Shown: piece by piece, positions 51,950 through 60,520 of the stretch
How positions within the stretch are numbered: position 1 is the first letter of the stretch
How the letters are laid out: each line of letters starts with the position of its first letter
Source: Candidatus Riflebacteria bacterium HGW-Riflebacteria-1
GTDB lineage: Bacteria; Muiribacteriota; Ozemobacteria; Ozemobacterales; Ozemobacteraceae
NCBI GenBank assembly: GCA_002839445.1
Contig: PGYB01000009.1
Coordinates: 1 to 64,000 of the forward strand
Reading direction: 5' to 3'
Length of the DNA: 64,000 nucleotides
The notes under the pieces: generated by a model
Told to the model about the DNA's origin: nothing
Databases searched by the model: none
What the model saw: only the letters and a program-made list of their open reading frames with translations
Translations under genes and position numbers: made by a program

Positions 51950-54900
51950 TATTTTGTCGACCAGACTTCATTGTTCAAAAAGTAGTTGCTGAGCTCTCCG
52001 CCACTGATAAAGAGTTTATCAGAAAGTGCCGCCGCACCATGCAGCACTCTTCGAGAAAACTGCGTGCCGCCCCCTGCTGAATCGCCAAGAATCTGTACCC
52101 AGTTAGAGCCGTCACTGCTGGCCCAGACGTCGTTGTAATAGAACTTGCCTTCGATATATGGGTTGCTGCCAGCGCCGCCGATCAGCCAGATGCGATTATT
52201 AAACGCTGTGCTTGCCGCAGCACACCGCGCCGGGAAAGCCGCGCTGCTCGTCTCAAGACGCCAGAACTCGCCATCTGCGGTTGACCAGACGTCATTCAGT
52301 GTGCGTTTGTTAGCGTCGGCATCTTCGCCAAAGCCTCCCCAGATCCACAGGCGGTTGTTAACAACTCCTGATGTGTGCAGTTTGCGCGGAAAGAAGGTCA
52401 CTATGCTTGAATGGCTCTGCCAGCTGCTGCCGTTGCTAGAGCTCCAGCAGTCATCAAGCAGGACCGGAGAGTCATTGCTGTCAAGAGATTCACCACCTAT
52501 GATCCACAGTTTGTTGGCGAAAACAGCCATTGAATGGGCAGAACGCGCATAGTAGGCGGCAGAACTGCTTACCCTCACCCAGTTTCTTCCGTCACTGGAA
52601 TTCCATACGTCGTCAAAAAGGCCAGCCGAGTCTGAATAACCGCCAGTCATCCAGATCTTGCCATCATAAACAACGCAGGCGTGTGCTGATCGCGCAGGAA
52701 AAGCCGCCGCCGCGCTCTCGCGCGTCCAGATTTTGCCGTCGCTTGAGCTCCAGACGTCATTCAGATAATCCCATCCGTCAAAGCCGCCAATGACCCACAG
52801 TTTATTATTAAAGCTGATCATTACGTGTTCTGAACGTTGTGAGAATGTCGTTGTGTTCTCAGTATCTGCCTGCTCAAGAGTCCAGGCCTTGCCCTCATCC
52901 GACGCGGTGGTAAAGGTCCAGTTAACTCTTGCTGACAGGCTGTTGCCAAGACTGTCAAGGGCTGTGCCAGCTATGCTGATCTGATGCAGCGTGCCGTAAG
53001 CCAGGCTGCTTGCAGGAGTAAAGCTCATGATGTTGCCGCTCCAGCTGAAGCTGCCGCCTATTGCGGTCACGCCCTGCTTGAGAGAGAATGCTGTCTCAGC
53101 ACTGGTTTTATTCATTGCCTTTGAGAATTCGACCTTGATTACTGCCTGTGGTGGAATGCCTGTTGAATCGACAACCGGGTAGCATTTGCTGGTCAGCACT
53201 GATGGCCTGGCAACGGTTTTAAAGCCAAGCAGGTAGTTCTCAGCCAGGCTGAGGCCGAATTTGTCGGTCGCGCCAGTGCCTACGGTTATCTGGTAAGAAG
53301 TGTCGTAGCTCAGGCTGCTGCCAAGGCTTATTACCACGGTTGTGTCGTTGTCCTGCCAGCTGAAAACCGATGTCGCAGACGGATTAACGCTTACTGCCGC
53401 CTGGGTTTTTGCTTTGTCCATGGTTTTGCTGAAAGATATTTTGATCTGCTGATTTACTGCGACATCAAAAGCGCCTGCTGACGGCGTGGTAGTAGATATT
53501 GCCGGCGCTGTAACGGCCCCGGTGGTAAAATTCAACAGGTAGTCGCTGGCGAGCGTTGTGCCCAAAGTGTCTGCGCTGGCCTGTTTAACCGTGATCAGAT
53601 ATTTCTGGCTTTCAAGCAGATCTGCGGCCGGAGCGAGAGTAAGCAGCGTGTCGTTTTCGCTCCAAGTCTGGCTAAAGCCCGAAGATGGCTCTGGTGACCA
53701 GGTCATCGCGAACTTTGTCTTATCTATTTGATTGTTGAACCTGATTGTTACCGAAGGCTTGAGAGATATACCGGCGCTGTTGTCTGCCGGCACCGTCTCG
53801 CTGACTTTCAGTCTGGCCGCTGTCTGCCAGGTAATTTGATAGCTCGCAACCAGCTCGCTGGCATCGGCTGCCAGGGCGGTCTGTGCAATCTGCAGCTGGT
53901 ATTTCTGGCTTTCGAGCAAATTGGCCGCCGGCGTGATCGTAAGTCGCGTGTCAGCGTCAGACCATTGATAAGTGCTGTCGACGGGGAGTGGGGGAGTGAA
54001 AGTTATTGCTTCATTCGCGCTGCTGGTGTTCATTGCCCTGTCAAAGGTCAGAACAAATGCGCTGTCCAGTCTGATGTTGGCGCTGCCAGAGGCCGGCGCA
54101 ATGCTGAGCAGACGCGCCGCGCTGTAAGTTTTTGCTTTAAACGTGAAATCTGCAGGTTCAGTGATGCTCTTGCCGTAGACATCTTTTGTTGAGCTCAAAA
54201 CGCTGAACGTATAGTCAAAACCGCTACTGTAGCCACTGTTAAATCTTATGCTGGCTTCGGTGCCGGCATCATTCCAGGTCGTGGTGTAGTCTCCGGCAAT
54301 CGTGGGTGAAACCTCAAAGCTTAGTGTGTCTGGGTTAATTGGTGCTGAGAATCGCAATATCACCGGAGTAAACGGGTCGACGGGAGTAGCACTGTCGGCG
54401 GGCTCGTATTCAACAAGGATTGTCGGATCTGGCTCAGGCTCAGGACCCGACGCGGCGATGGTTGAAAAGCCAGACGCGTATGCCTGTGCCAGTCTCAGCC
54501 CGTTATTGTCAGTTGCTTCCGTGCTGAGTGCTAACTGATAATTTGTTCCGGCAGTCAGCGGCGTAGAAAAGTCTATCAATAGCGTGCTGTCGCTGTTCTG
54601 CCACGAGAACACCGTGGCGGCCACCGGTAGTATACTGAAGGCTGCCTGGGTTTTTGCCTTATCCATGCTCTTGCTGAAATTGATTCTGATCTGCTGGCTG
54701 AGAGCAACGTCAATAGAGTTGTTCTCTGGCAGAATGTTGCTTACTTCTGGCTGGGTGAAAGCGCCGGTTGAGAAGGCGAGAACATAATTTTGAGCCAGAC
54801 TGCTGCCATAAACATCTGTTGTCGCGGTTAATATGCTGACCTGATAGCTGAGCGATTCGGCAAGACCTGGGCTGTTTGGTGTCAGCACCAGAGTTTTGTT

Positions 54901-56979
54901 GCCATCGGCCCAGGCTTGTGTGTAGCCATTTGCCGGTGCCGGGTTGAACGCTATGGCGGTTGTTCCGGTGTTAACCGGGTTGTTAAATCTTATTGTTATG
55001 GCCTGGTTTGTGGTAGCTCCTGCAAGATTCGCGGTCGGTACTGTTTCGACTATCTGCAGAGCATTGACTACCTTATATTTTATGGCATAGCTGGTAATCA
55101 GCTCATTTTCAGCCGTGCTGGCGATGGTTACCAGATACTCTGTGCCAATCGCCAGTTTATTAGTGTGGCTGACGGTGAGCTTTGTCGAGCCAGCTGACCA
55201 CGCATAATTGAAGCCTCCAGCAACTGCCGGGGTAATGCTGATAGCACTTGTTACATCAACTTCGCTGACCGGTTTATCAAAGGTGAATTCAAAGCTGCTG
55301 TCAGGGGCAATGCCGACGCTTCCTGACGCCGGGCTTATTCCAATCAGGCGTATGGCAACGTAAGCTTTGCTGGTAAAGCTGAAGCTGTAATCTGATACTA
55401 TTTCCTGACCATAAATATCGCACGTCGTTTTAGAAAGAGTGAATGTGTGGTTCTGCGCGCTTGCAAACCCGCTGCCGTAAACGATGCTGACCTCGGTTTT
55501 CGCTTCGTTCCAGGTGGTAGTGAAGTCACCAGGAATAACTGGCTCTATGGTAAAACTAAGGCTGGTAGGGTCTATCGGCCGCGAAAACTTGAGCAGGATC
55601 GGCGTATTATATTCTATCTCCGTGCCTGTCGGGCTGTAACTCAGTAATTCAGCCGGTTCATTGCTGAGCGTGGTAAAAACTATTTCGCCTTCAGCGCTGA
55701 GCGCAAGCTCGTTCTGGCCAACTGCTCCATCGACAAACCTGACAGCATACTCTGTTGCCGGCAGCAGCAGCGATGCTGGTGTAAAAGTCATGACGCGATC
55801 GTTCAGCCAGTTGAAAGTGCCTGCAATCTCGTTGCCGGCGCGGTCGCCAATTCTGATAGCTGCCTGAACAGATTCACGGTTCATGTTCTGGTCGAATACG
55901 ATCTGTATATCAGTATTGCTGGCCACCAAACCCGCGCCATTTTCGGGCAGTGTATCGACAATCTTTGGCGGTGTCGGGAGTTCTTCAGCCTCTTCAGCCG
56001 GGGCCTCGCTGAAAGTTACTGTCTGCGCGGCGCTGTAGTTGATAGCGTTTTCGGTGGTGTACAGCGCCTTTATGGCAATGAAAGGCGGCATTTCAGAAGG
56101 TTTTATCCCTTGCAGTTTTATTATAAAAGTGCAGGTTGCACTGTTGCCAGCGGTTTTTATCGTGGCGATAGCGGTATTAAGAAGGTCGAGCGTGATACTG
56201 TGGGCGGCATTCGAATTCAGCTTGCTGGCTGATTCAGGCGAATCCGGGTCGGTTACTGAGAGGCTGAAGGCTTGATATGCCGAAAGCTGCATCTTGAGCT
56301 GGTTGCTGGCCGGGCTCAAATTGATTGGCTGGTTTGCAGAAAGGTTTAGACTGATCTCAAGATCGCTCTCAAAAAATCCGGTATTAGAGGCAACAGCTGC
56401 GGTCGGCGAAGCAATGATCTGCATTCCCTGCTGCAAAGCCCCGGTAAATTCGCTGACACGCTCAACTACCAGCCAGTCTGAAAAGTTGAGGGTTTCGACT
56501 ACAAGGTCGTTGCTTAACGCTTGCAGCAGCGGGCTGGCAAAATTCCATTTCCCGTCACTCCCGCGGTATGCCACCATGTATGAGCGTCCGGGCACGGCGT
56601 TGGCTATAGTAAATTTAAGCGTGGCTTTCTGGCTGAGCGTAGTTATTGCTGGCAAAACATTGATGCTGTAGAGTTCGCTGGCCGGCTTGTACTCTTTGGG
56701 CAGGTTAAGGCCCGAAACCAGCATCGGATATCTGGTTATTTCTACAAGAGAATTGTAGCGCAGGGCGCCCGCCGGAATGTGCAGCTTGAACTGCGGCGAA
56801 CTGAAACTGAGTGCCTGCGTAGCCTCGACATGGCGGCTCAGAATAATTGTTCCCCCGGGCGCTTCTTCGGGAGACCCGCTGTAGTCGCCAAACCAGGGTA
56901 TGATTTTGCAGCCGCTGGTTATCAGCAGTGCAAGAAAAAACACTATTGCAATCCTATTTCGCAGACAATTCATGCTCAC
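51949..56979 (-). CDS. Giant surface lipoprotein: ten Big_5 Ig-like modules and a Kelch propeller
   Basis: This 1676-residue protein starts with a lipoprotein signal (lipobox I-T-S-G-C, Cys24). An N-terminal beta domain (about 40-175) is ZU5-like. Residues about 336-1360 contain ten SbsA/Big_5 Ig-like modules, each with a V-x-x-x-x-P...G-x...I-x-x-x-F-S/N-x-x-M/I-D/N pattern. Modules 2-5 and 6-9 match in order, indicating block duplication. Residues 1365-1676 hold six Kelch motifs (G-G followed by N-D-V-W-S-S-S-D-G-x-W), enough for a full beta-propeller. The protein is probably on the outer membrane or cell surface and functions in adhesion or polymer binding. It is coupled to a histidine kinase gene downstream. 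Confidence 0.9.
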   Translation of the reverse strand: MSMNCLRNRIAIVFFLALLITSGCKIIPWFGDYSGSPEEAPGGTIILSRHVEATQALSFSSPQFKLHIPAGALRYNSLVEITRYPMLVSGLNLPKEYKPASELYSINVLPAITTLSQKATLKFTIANAVPGRSYMVAYRGSDGKWNFASPLLQALSNDLVVETLNFSDWLVVERVSEFTGALQQGMQIIASPTAAVASNTGFFESDLEISLNLSANQPINLSPASNQLKMQLSAYQAFSLSVTDPDSPESASKLNSNAAHSITLDLLNTAIATIKTAGNSATCTFIIKLQGIKPSEMPPFIAIKALYTTENAINYSAAQTVTFSEAPAEEAEELPTPPKIVDTLPENGAGLVASNTDIQIVFDQNMNRESVQAAIRIGDRAGNEIAGTFNWLNDRVMTFTPASLLLPATEYAVRFVDGAVGQNELALSAEGEIVFTTLSNEPAELLSYSPTGTEIEYNTPILLKFSRPIDPTSLSFTIEPVIPGDFTTTWNEAKTEVSIVYGSGFASAQNHTFTLSKTTCDIYGQEIVSDYSFSFTSKAYVAIRLIGISPASGSVGIAPDSSFEFTFDKPVSEVDVTSAISITPAVAGGFNYAWSAGSTKLTVSHTNKLAIGTEYLVTIASTAENELITSYAIKYKVVNALQIVETVPTANLAGATTNQAITIRFNNPVNTGTTAIAFNPAPANGYTQAWADGNKTLVLTPNSPGLAESLSYQVSILTATTDVYGSSLAQNYVLAFSTGAFTQPEVSNILPENNSIDVALSQQIRINFSKSMDKAKTQAAFSILPVAATVFSWQNSDSTLLIDFSTPLTAGTNYQLALSTEATDNNGLRLAQAYASGFSTIAASGPEPEPDPTILVEYEPADSATPVDPFTPVILRFSAPINPDTLSFEVSPTIAGDYTTTWNDAGTEASIRFNSGYSSGFDYTFSVLSSTKDVYGKSITEPADFTFKAKTYSAARLLSIAPASGSANIRLDSAFVLTFDRAMNTSSANEAITFTPPLPVDSTYQWSDADTRLTITPAANLLESQKYQLQIAQTALAADASELVASYQITWQTAARLKVSETVPADNSAGISLKPSVTIRFNNQIDKTKFAMTWSPEPSSGFSQTWSENDTLLTLAPAADLLESQKYLITVKQASADTLGTTLASDYLLNFTTGAVTAPAISTTTPSAGAFDVAVNQQIKISFSKTMDKAKTQAAVSVNPSATSVFSWQDNDTTVVISLGSSLSYDTSYQITVGTGATDKFGLSLAENYLLGFKTVARPSVLTSKCYPVVDSTGIPPQAVIKVEFSKAMNKTSAETAFSLKQGVTAIGGSFSWSGNIMSFTPASSLAYGTLHQISIAGTALDSLGNSLSARVNWTFTTASDEGKAWTLEQADTENTTTFSQRSEHVMISFNNKLWVIGGFDGWDYLNDVWSSSDGKIWTRESAAAAFPARSAHACVVYDGKIWMTGGYSDSAGLFDDVWNSSDGRNWVRVSSSAAYYARSAHSMAVFANKLWIIGGESLDSNDSPVLLDDCWSSSNGSSWQSHSSIVTFFPRKLHTSGVVNNRLWIWGGFGEDADANKRTLNDVWSTADGEFWRLETSSAAFPARCAAASTAFNNRIWLIGGAGSNPYIEGKFYYNDVWASSDGSNWVQILGDSAGGGTQFSRRVLHGAAALSDKLFISGGELSNYFLNNEVWSTK
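53209..55659 (-). repeat. Duplicated block of four Ig-like modules
   Basis: Within the lipoprotein gene, residues 441-840 (DNA 54460-55659) and 852-1257 (53209-54426) are two copies of the same ordered set of four modules. Matching pairs share distinctive text: L-L-K-F-S-R-P-I with L-R-F-S-A-P-I, S-P-A-S-G-S with A-P-A-S-G-S, I-R-F-N-N-P-V with I-R-F-N-N-Q-I, and F-S-K-S-M-D-K-A-K-T-Q-A-A with F-S-K-T-M-D-K-A-K-T-Q-A-A. A short P-E-P-E-P-D-P linker separates the blocks. Confidence 0.8.
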
Positions 56980-57104
56980 GCCTCTGTCTCTGTAGATACT
57001 TGTATGATAGAAGAACCTTTTCGGCCTGTAAAGCGCGAAAAAACTAAATCACTACAGAAGCTGAACAAGTTTCTGCAAAATGTAAAATACTTTTTTTGCG
57101 ACTC

Positions 57105-57917
57105 TCAGCTTTGTGGCTGGTTGCTCTGTTTATGCTCTTTGAGATGTTCTGAGCAAAATGGCGTGCCGTTTTCGCCGCAGGCGGGGCAGGTGCAGTATCT
57201 GAACTGCGCTTCTGGACTGCTGACGTCGGTAATGCCGCAGACGCTGCATTTATGTCGATATTCTTCGGTTCTGCCCAGAGATTTCTCATATTCTTCAGCC
57301 CGCATGTATTGCCGGCGGTTTTGCCGGACAGCTGCGATTACATCCTGCGCGAAAAACAGCAGGTAATTGCCTAAAGAAAGCAGTATGGCGATTTTTATGA
57401 ACAGGCTGCCTACGACGAGGCTGTAGATCATCGAAGCACCAGACAGCAAGGCAAGATACTTCATTTTAACCGGCAGAAGCAGAAACAACAGTATCTCGTA
57501 GTCCGGGTAAATAGTCGCAAAACCAAGAAAGAGGCTCAAGTAGATAAAATAGCTTCCCAGCTGCACTTCTGGCATAATCAGCGCTACCAGAATATTTGAA
57601 ATCGCTCCCGTCATGTAGTAAGCAGTCAGCTTGAAAGTGCCCCACTTGGCTTCGAGCCCGTCGGCGCACATAACGAGGATCGACAACTCGAAAATCAGAA
57701 ACAGAAAATTGGTGCTGGCCGGTATCAGCAGAAAGGTGAACAGACGCCAGACCTGGCCGCTGAGAATTGCGTCGCGGTGCAGATAGAGCATGTGATACGG
57801 CAGCATGCCGGACTGGTTCAGAAAAAACACCACCAGCATAAGCATGGAAACGTATTTGATAAGGCCCTCAAGGCCCCAGTTACCGTATTTTCTTTCAAGT
57901 TTATCGAGCCAGATCAT
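57105..57917 (-). CDS. Rhomboid-like pseudoprotease with C-terminal zinc motif
   Basis: This 270-residue protein has about six membrane helices (about 18-200). The pattern G-Q-V-W-R-L-F-T-F-L-L-I-P followed by L-E-A-K-W-G-T-F-K-L-T-A-Y-Y is that of rhomboid/Derlin folds. The GxSG nucleophile and the catalytic His are absent, so it is probably an inactive family member. The C-terminal cytoplasmic tail (about 210-270) has C-S-V-C-G, C-T-C-P-A-C-G and C-S-E-H, a probable zinc-binding module. The ATG overlaps the stop of the HEAT-repeat gene (ATGA). A role in binding and handling membrane proteins, perhaps pilus components, is inference. Confidence 0.75.
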   Translation of the reverse strand: MIWLDKLERKYGNWGLEGLIKYVSMLMLVVFFLNQSGMLPYHMLYLHRDAILSGQVWRLFTFLLIPASTNFLFLIFELSILVMCADGLEAKWGTFKLTAYYMTGAISNILVALIMPEVQLGSYFIYLSLFLGFATIYPDYEILLFLLLPVKMKYLALLSGASMIYSLVVGSLFIKIAILLSLGNYLLFFAQDVIAAVRQNRRQYMRAEEYEKSLGRTEEYRHKCSVCGITDVSSPEAQFRYCTCPACGENGTPFCSEHLKEHKQSNQPQS

Positions 57918-60445
57918 TCTTTTTCACCTTGTTCTTTGGGAGCTTCAGTTTTTGCTGCTGCAATTTCCTGGCCTCGTGAGAGGATGATTCCATGAGGATT
58001 TATGCGATATGGGATAATCGTTACGTCGATTTTGTCGCCAACCGCGAATTCTTTCGAGGCAGGAAACTCAAATTTTATCATGATTTTCTGGTTTTCATGC
58101 ACCATGACAAGACTTTCGTCAGATACCAGTTTCTCTACTGTGCCGGAAAGTGAGCAGGGGCGATTCATTCTGAACTTGTCAGGAATTGACACTTTGGTAG
58201 GATTGACGCGCTCGCCGGTCCGCCATTCCTGTTGTGTTTTTCCGACCGGAACATCAGGCTGCCCACGGTCAGACAGCAGCATAATCGGCAGCAAGCCAAG
58301 AAAAATCAGTAAGACACTGCCAGAAATCAGCATCGGCCAGTTAATTGAAGATTCTTTGCCAGCACCTTTGCCGCCGCTTTCTGGTTTGTAGCCGGGCTTC
58401 CAGTCTTTGCTGCGCCGGGCAATTTCTCTGACTTTGCTTACTGAATAAGGCTTTTCACCTTCCTGGCTGGTGGGGGCAGTCTCCGGTTCGCTTATCTCTG
58501 GCATCTGCGCAACCAGGTCGAACAGATCGTTGCGAGTCTGCGAGATAACCATTGAAACTGCAGGATTTGCGGTCTTGGTTATGTTGTCGAGCGCTTTTAG
58601 AACAGCCTTGGACGGGTTGCTCAAAAGAATGCTGGCGATCTGCTTGGCTATAACCGGGTGGTCTTCGCAGTCGAGCTGATCCATGAGCAGGCTGAAGGTC
58701 ACGTTAAACGGGCAGATGGCGAGGCAGCTGATCGCGTTTGACCTCACTGCCTGTTCTTCAGACTTCAACAGGCGCTTGAGTGCTTCAATTGATTCGTTCT
58801 GCTTGTATTTGAGCCCGAACCTGACTGCTCTGATTCGCAGATTGGGGTCGGTTTCCTGAAGCAGCGATGAAATCTTTTCTTTGAGGGCATCCGGGTCGAG
58901 GCGTTCGAGAATCTTAAACGCCGCGGTTCGCACTTCGATGCTCTCGCAGTTTATTGCTTCTTTCGCCAGGTCGATAGATTTGCCATCGGGGTGAATTCGC
59001 AACAGCGCGTTAAGTGCTTCGGCCCTTATTACGGGTTCGCCCGTCAGGGCTTCCTTCATTATCCACGCCTTGTTGGCGCCAAAGTCGTCAATCTCCATGT
59101 TGCGCAGTTTCTGCTGCTTATCTTTGTCAACAGGTTGCGCAGGGGCTTTTTCAGCAGTCTCGCCTGCCGCATCACCAGCTGTCCTGCCTGCAGTCTCAGC
59201 TTCTGTCGAAGACTGTGCAACTGGCTTTACGACCTGCGGAGCTGACGTGCTGGCAGTCTGAATTTCGCCAGGTTGACCGGAAGTTTTTGCCGGCGGGGCA
59301 GCAGCTGCAACCGGCTGTCTGCGCGTGAGCTGGCGAAAGACGTCTTCGGTTTGCGGGTTCTTGCCGAGTCTCTCGATCAGTTCCTGGACTTTTGGGTGTT
59401 GCCGGTTTTTCTCGATCCAGCCAACTATGCTGGCTTTTTTTTGCTCGTCTGCGAATGACAGCTGTATTTCCAGGTCGAATAGAAAGCTTTGCAGGCGTTG
59501 CTGCTTCCAGAGTTTGATCATGGCTTCAGGTGAAGCCTCTTCTGCCGGCAGAAGCCCTGTCGCCGCTATCGCCTGGCAAACCGTTCTGAATATAAGCGTC
59601 AGCATAGGCTTTTGCCCGGGCGCGACAGCATCGATGCAGTCGAGTATGCTCAGGGCGGTATCTGTCTCAGGATTTGATGCCAATACTGTCTGGCAGGCGG
59701 TTAGGACTTCCTGGTCGTGTTCATCCGGCAGCATCGATAGAATGTAGCCTTTGACCCGCTCAAATGGAAATAGAAAGCCAATTCCGATGGCGGCCAGGCG
59801 GTTCTCAGGATTGCGCGAAGAAAGCAGATCTGAAAAGTGCCGTTCGGCCTCATCGGGGTCGATTTTGCGCAGGGCGCTGACCGAGCGGCTGCGCACCAGC
59901 GGCTCATTGCTCGCCAGAAGGTGTGGCAGAACTCTAGGCAGAATGGTTGGCGCAATGCTTTCGGCGGCGTTGATAAATGGCAGAGCCAGGTTCGAATTGT
60001 CTTTGAGCAGGCATTTTTCAAGAAACCCGGCATCGCTGATCCCGCCGTGACGGCTTAGAAAGGCTCCTACCGCCGGTAGCACATCATCTGGTATTGCCTC
60101 GGGATTGTTGCGAATAGTGTCGAGAAGTGCGGTGGCCTGCTCTTTGCTGGCGCCCAGAAAGGTTTCGCGATTTAAAACAACTGTGGCGGTTGTTGGTGGC
60201 GAAACAGCAGCAGACAAATTTTGCCCGGAAAGTTCGCTCAGGTTGATTTTTGCGCGCTCGGCAATTTTCCCTGCTGCCTGATTGGCGAAAAAAGAGAGTT
60301 CACGGTCGTCGCTGGCAAGATACGGCAAAAGGGCCATAATGGCCTTTTCGCCTTTGCCGGCTCTGGTCAGTTTGACGATAGCCTGGATTTTGACGCTGCG
60401 CTTATCTGAGTTAAGCTGGGCAATCAGCTCGTTTTCTTCGCTCAT
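57914..60445 (-). CDS. HEAT-repeat protein with single membrane anchor
   Basis: This 843-residue protein is made largely of alpha-helical HEAT-like repeats in two blocks (about 1-370 and 445-645), split by a Pro/Ala/Thr-rich disordered linker. A membrane helix at about 715-735 (M-L-I-S-G-S-V-L-L-I-F-L-G-L) separates them from a C-terminal beta domain (about 775-830), probably OB-like. The orientation is likely repeats in the cytoplasm and the beta domain outside. Such scaffolds bind other proteins. It lies 75 bases after pilQ and may be transcribed with it. No specific family is recognised beyond HEAT. Confidence 0.75.
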   Translation of the reverse strand: MSEENELIAQLNSDKRSVKIQAIVKLTRAGKGEKAIMALLPYLASDDRELSFFANQAAGKIAERAKINLSELSGQNLSAAVSPPTTATVVLNRETFLGASKEQATALLDTIRNNPEAIPDDVLPAVGAFLSRHGGISDAGFLEKCLLKDNSNLALPFINAAESIAPTILPRVLPHLLASNEPLVRSRSVSALRKIDPDEAERHFSDLLSSRNPENRLAAIGIGFLFPFERVKGYILSMLPDEHDQEVLTACQTVLASNPETDTALSILDCIDAVAPGQKPMLTLIFRTVCQAIAATGLLPAEEASPEAMIKLWKQQRLQSFLFDLEIQLSFADEQKKASIVGWIEKNRQHPKVQELIERLGKNPQTEDVFRQLTRRQPVAAAAPPAKTSGQPGEIQTASTSAPQVVKPVAQSSTEAETAGRTAGDAAGETAEKAPAQPVDKDKQQKLRNMEIDDFGANKAWIMKEALTGEPVIRAEALNALLRIHPDGKSIDLAKEAINCESIEVRTAAFKILERLDPDALKEKISSLLQETDPNLRIRAVRFGLKYKQNESIEALKRLLKSEEQAVRSNAISCLAICPFNVTFSLLMDQLDCEDHPVIAKQIASILLSNPSKAVLKALDNITKTANPAVSMVISQTRNDLFDLVAQMPEISEPETAPTSQEGEKPYSVSKVREIARRSKDWKPGYKPESGGKGAGKESSINWPMLISGSVLLIFLGLLPIMLLSDRGQPDVPVGKTQQEWRTGERVNPTKVSIPDKFRMNRPCSLSGTVEKLVSDESLVMVHENQKIMIKFEFPASKEFAVGDKIDVTIIPYRINPHGIILSRGQEIAAAKTEAPKEQGEKE

Positions 60446-60520
60446 GGTGCTGCCTGTTCTTAAACTTGCTCGGCCTCTATTCTAATTATAAGCCGGGCGC
60501 ACTGCAACAAAATTATATTG

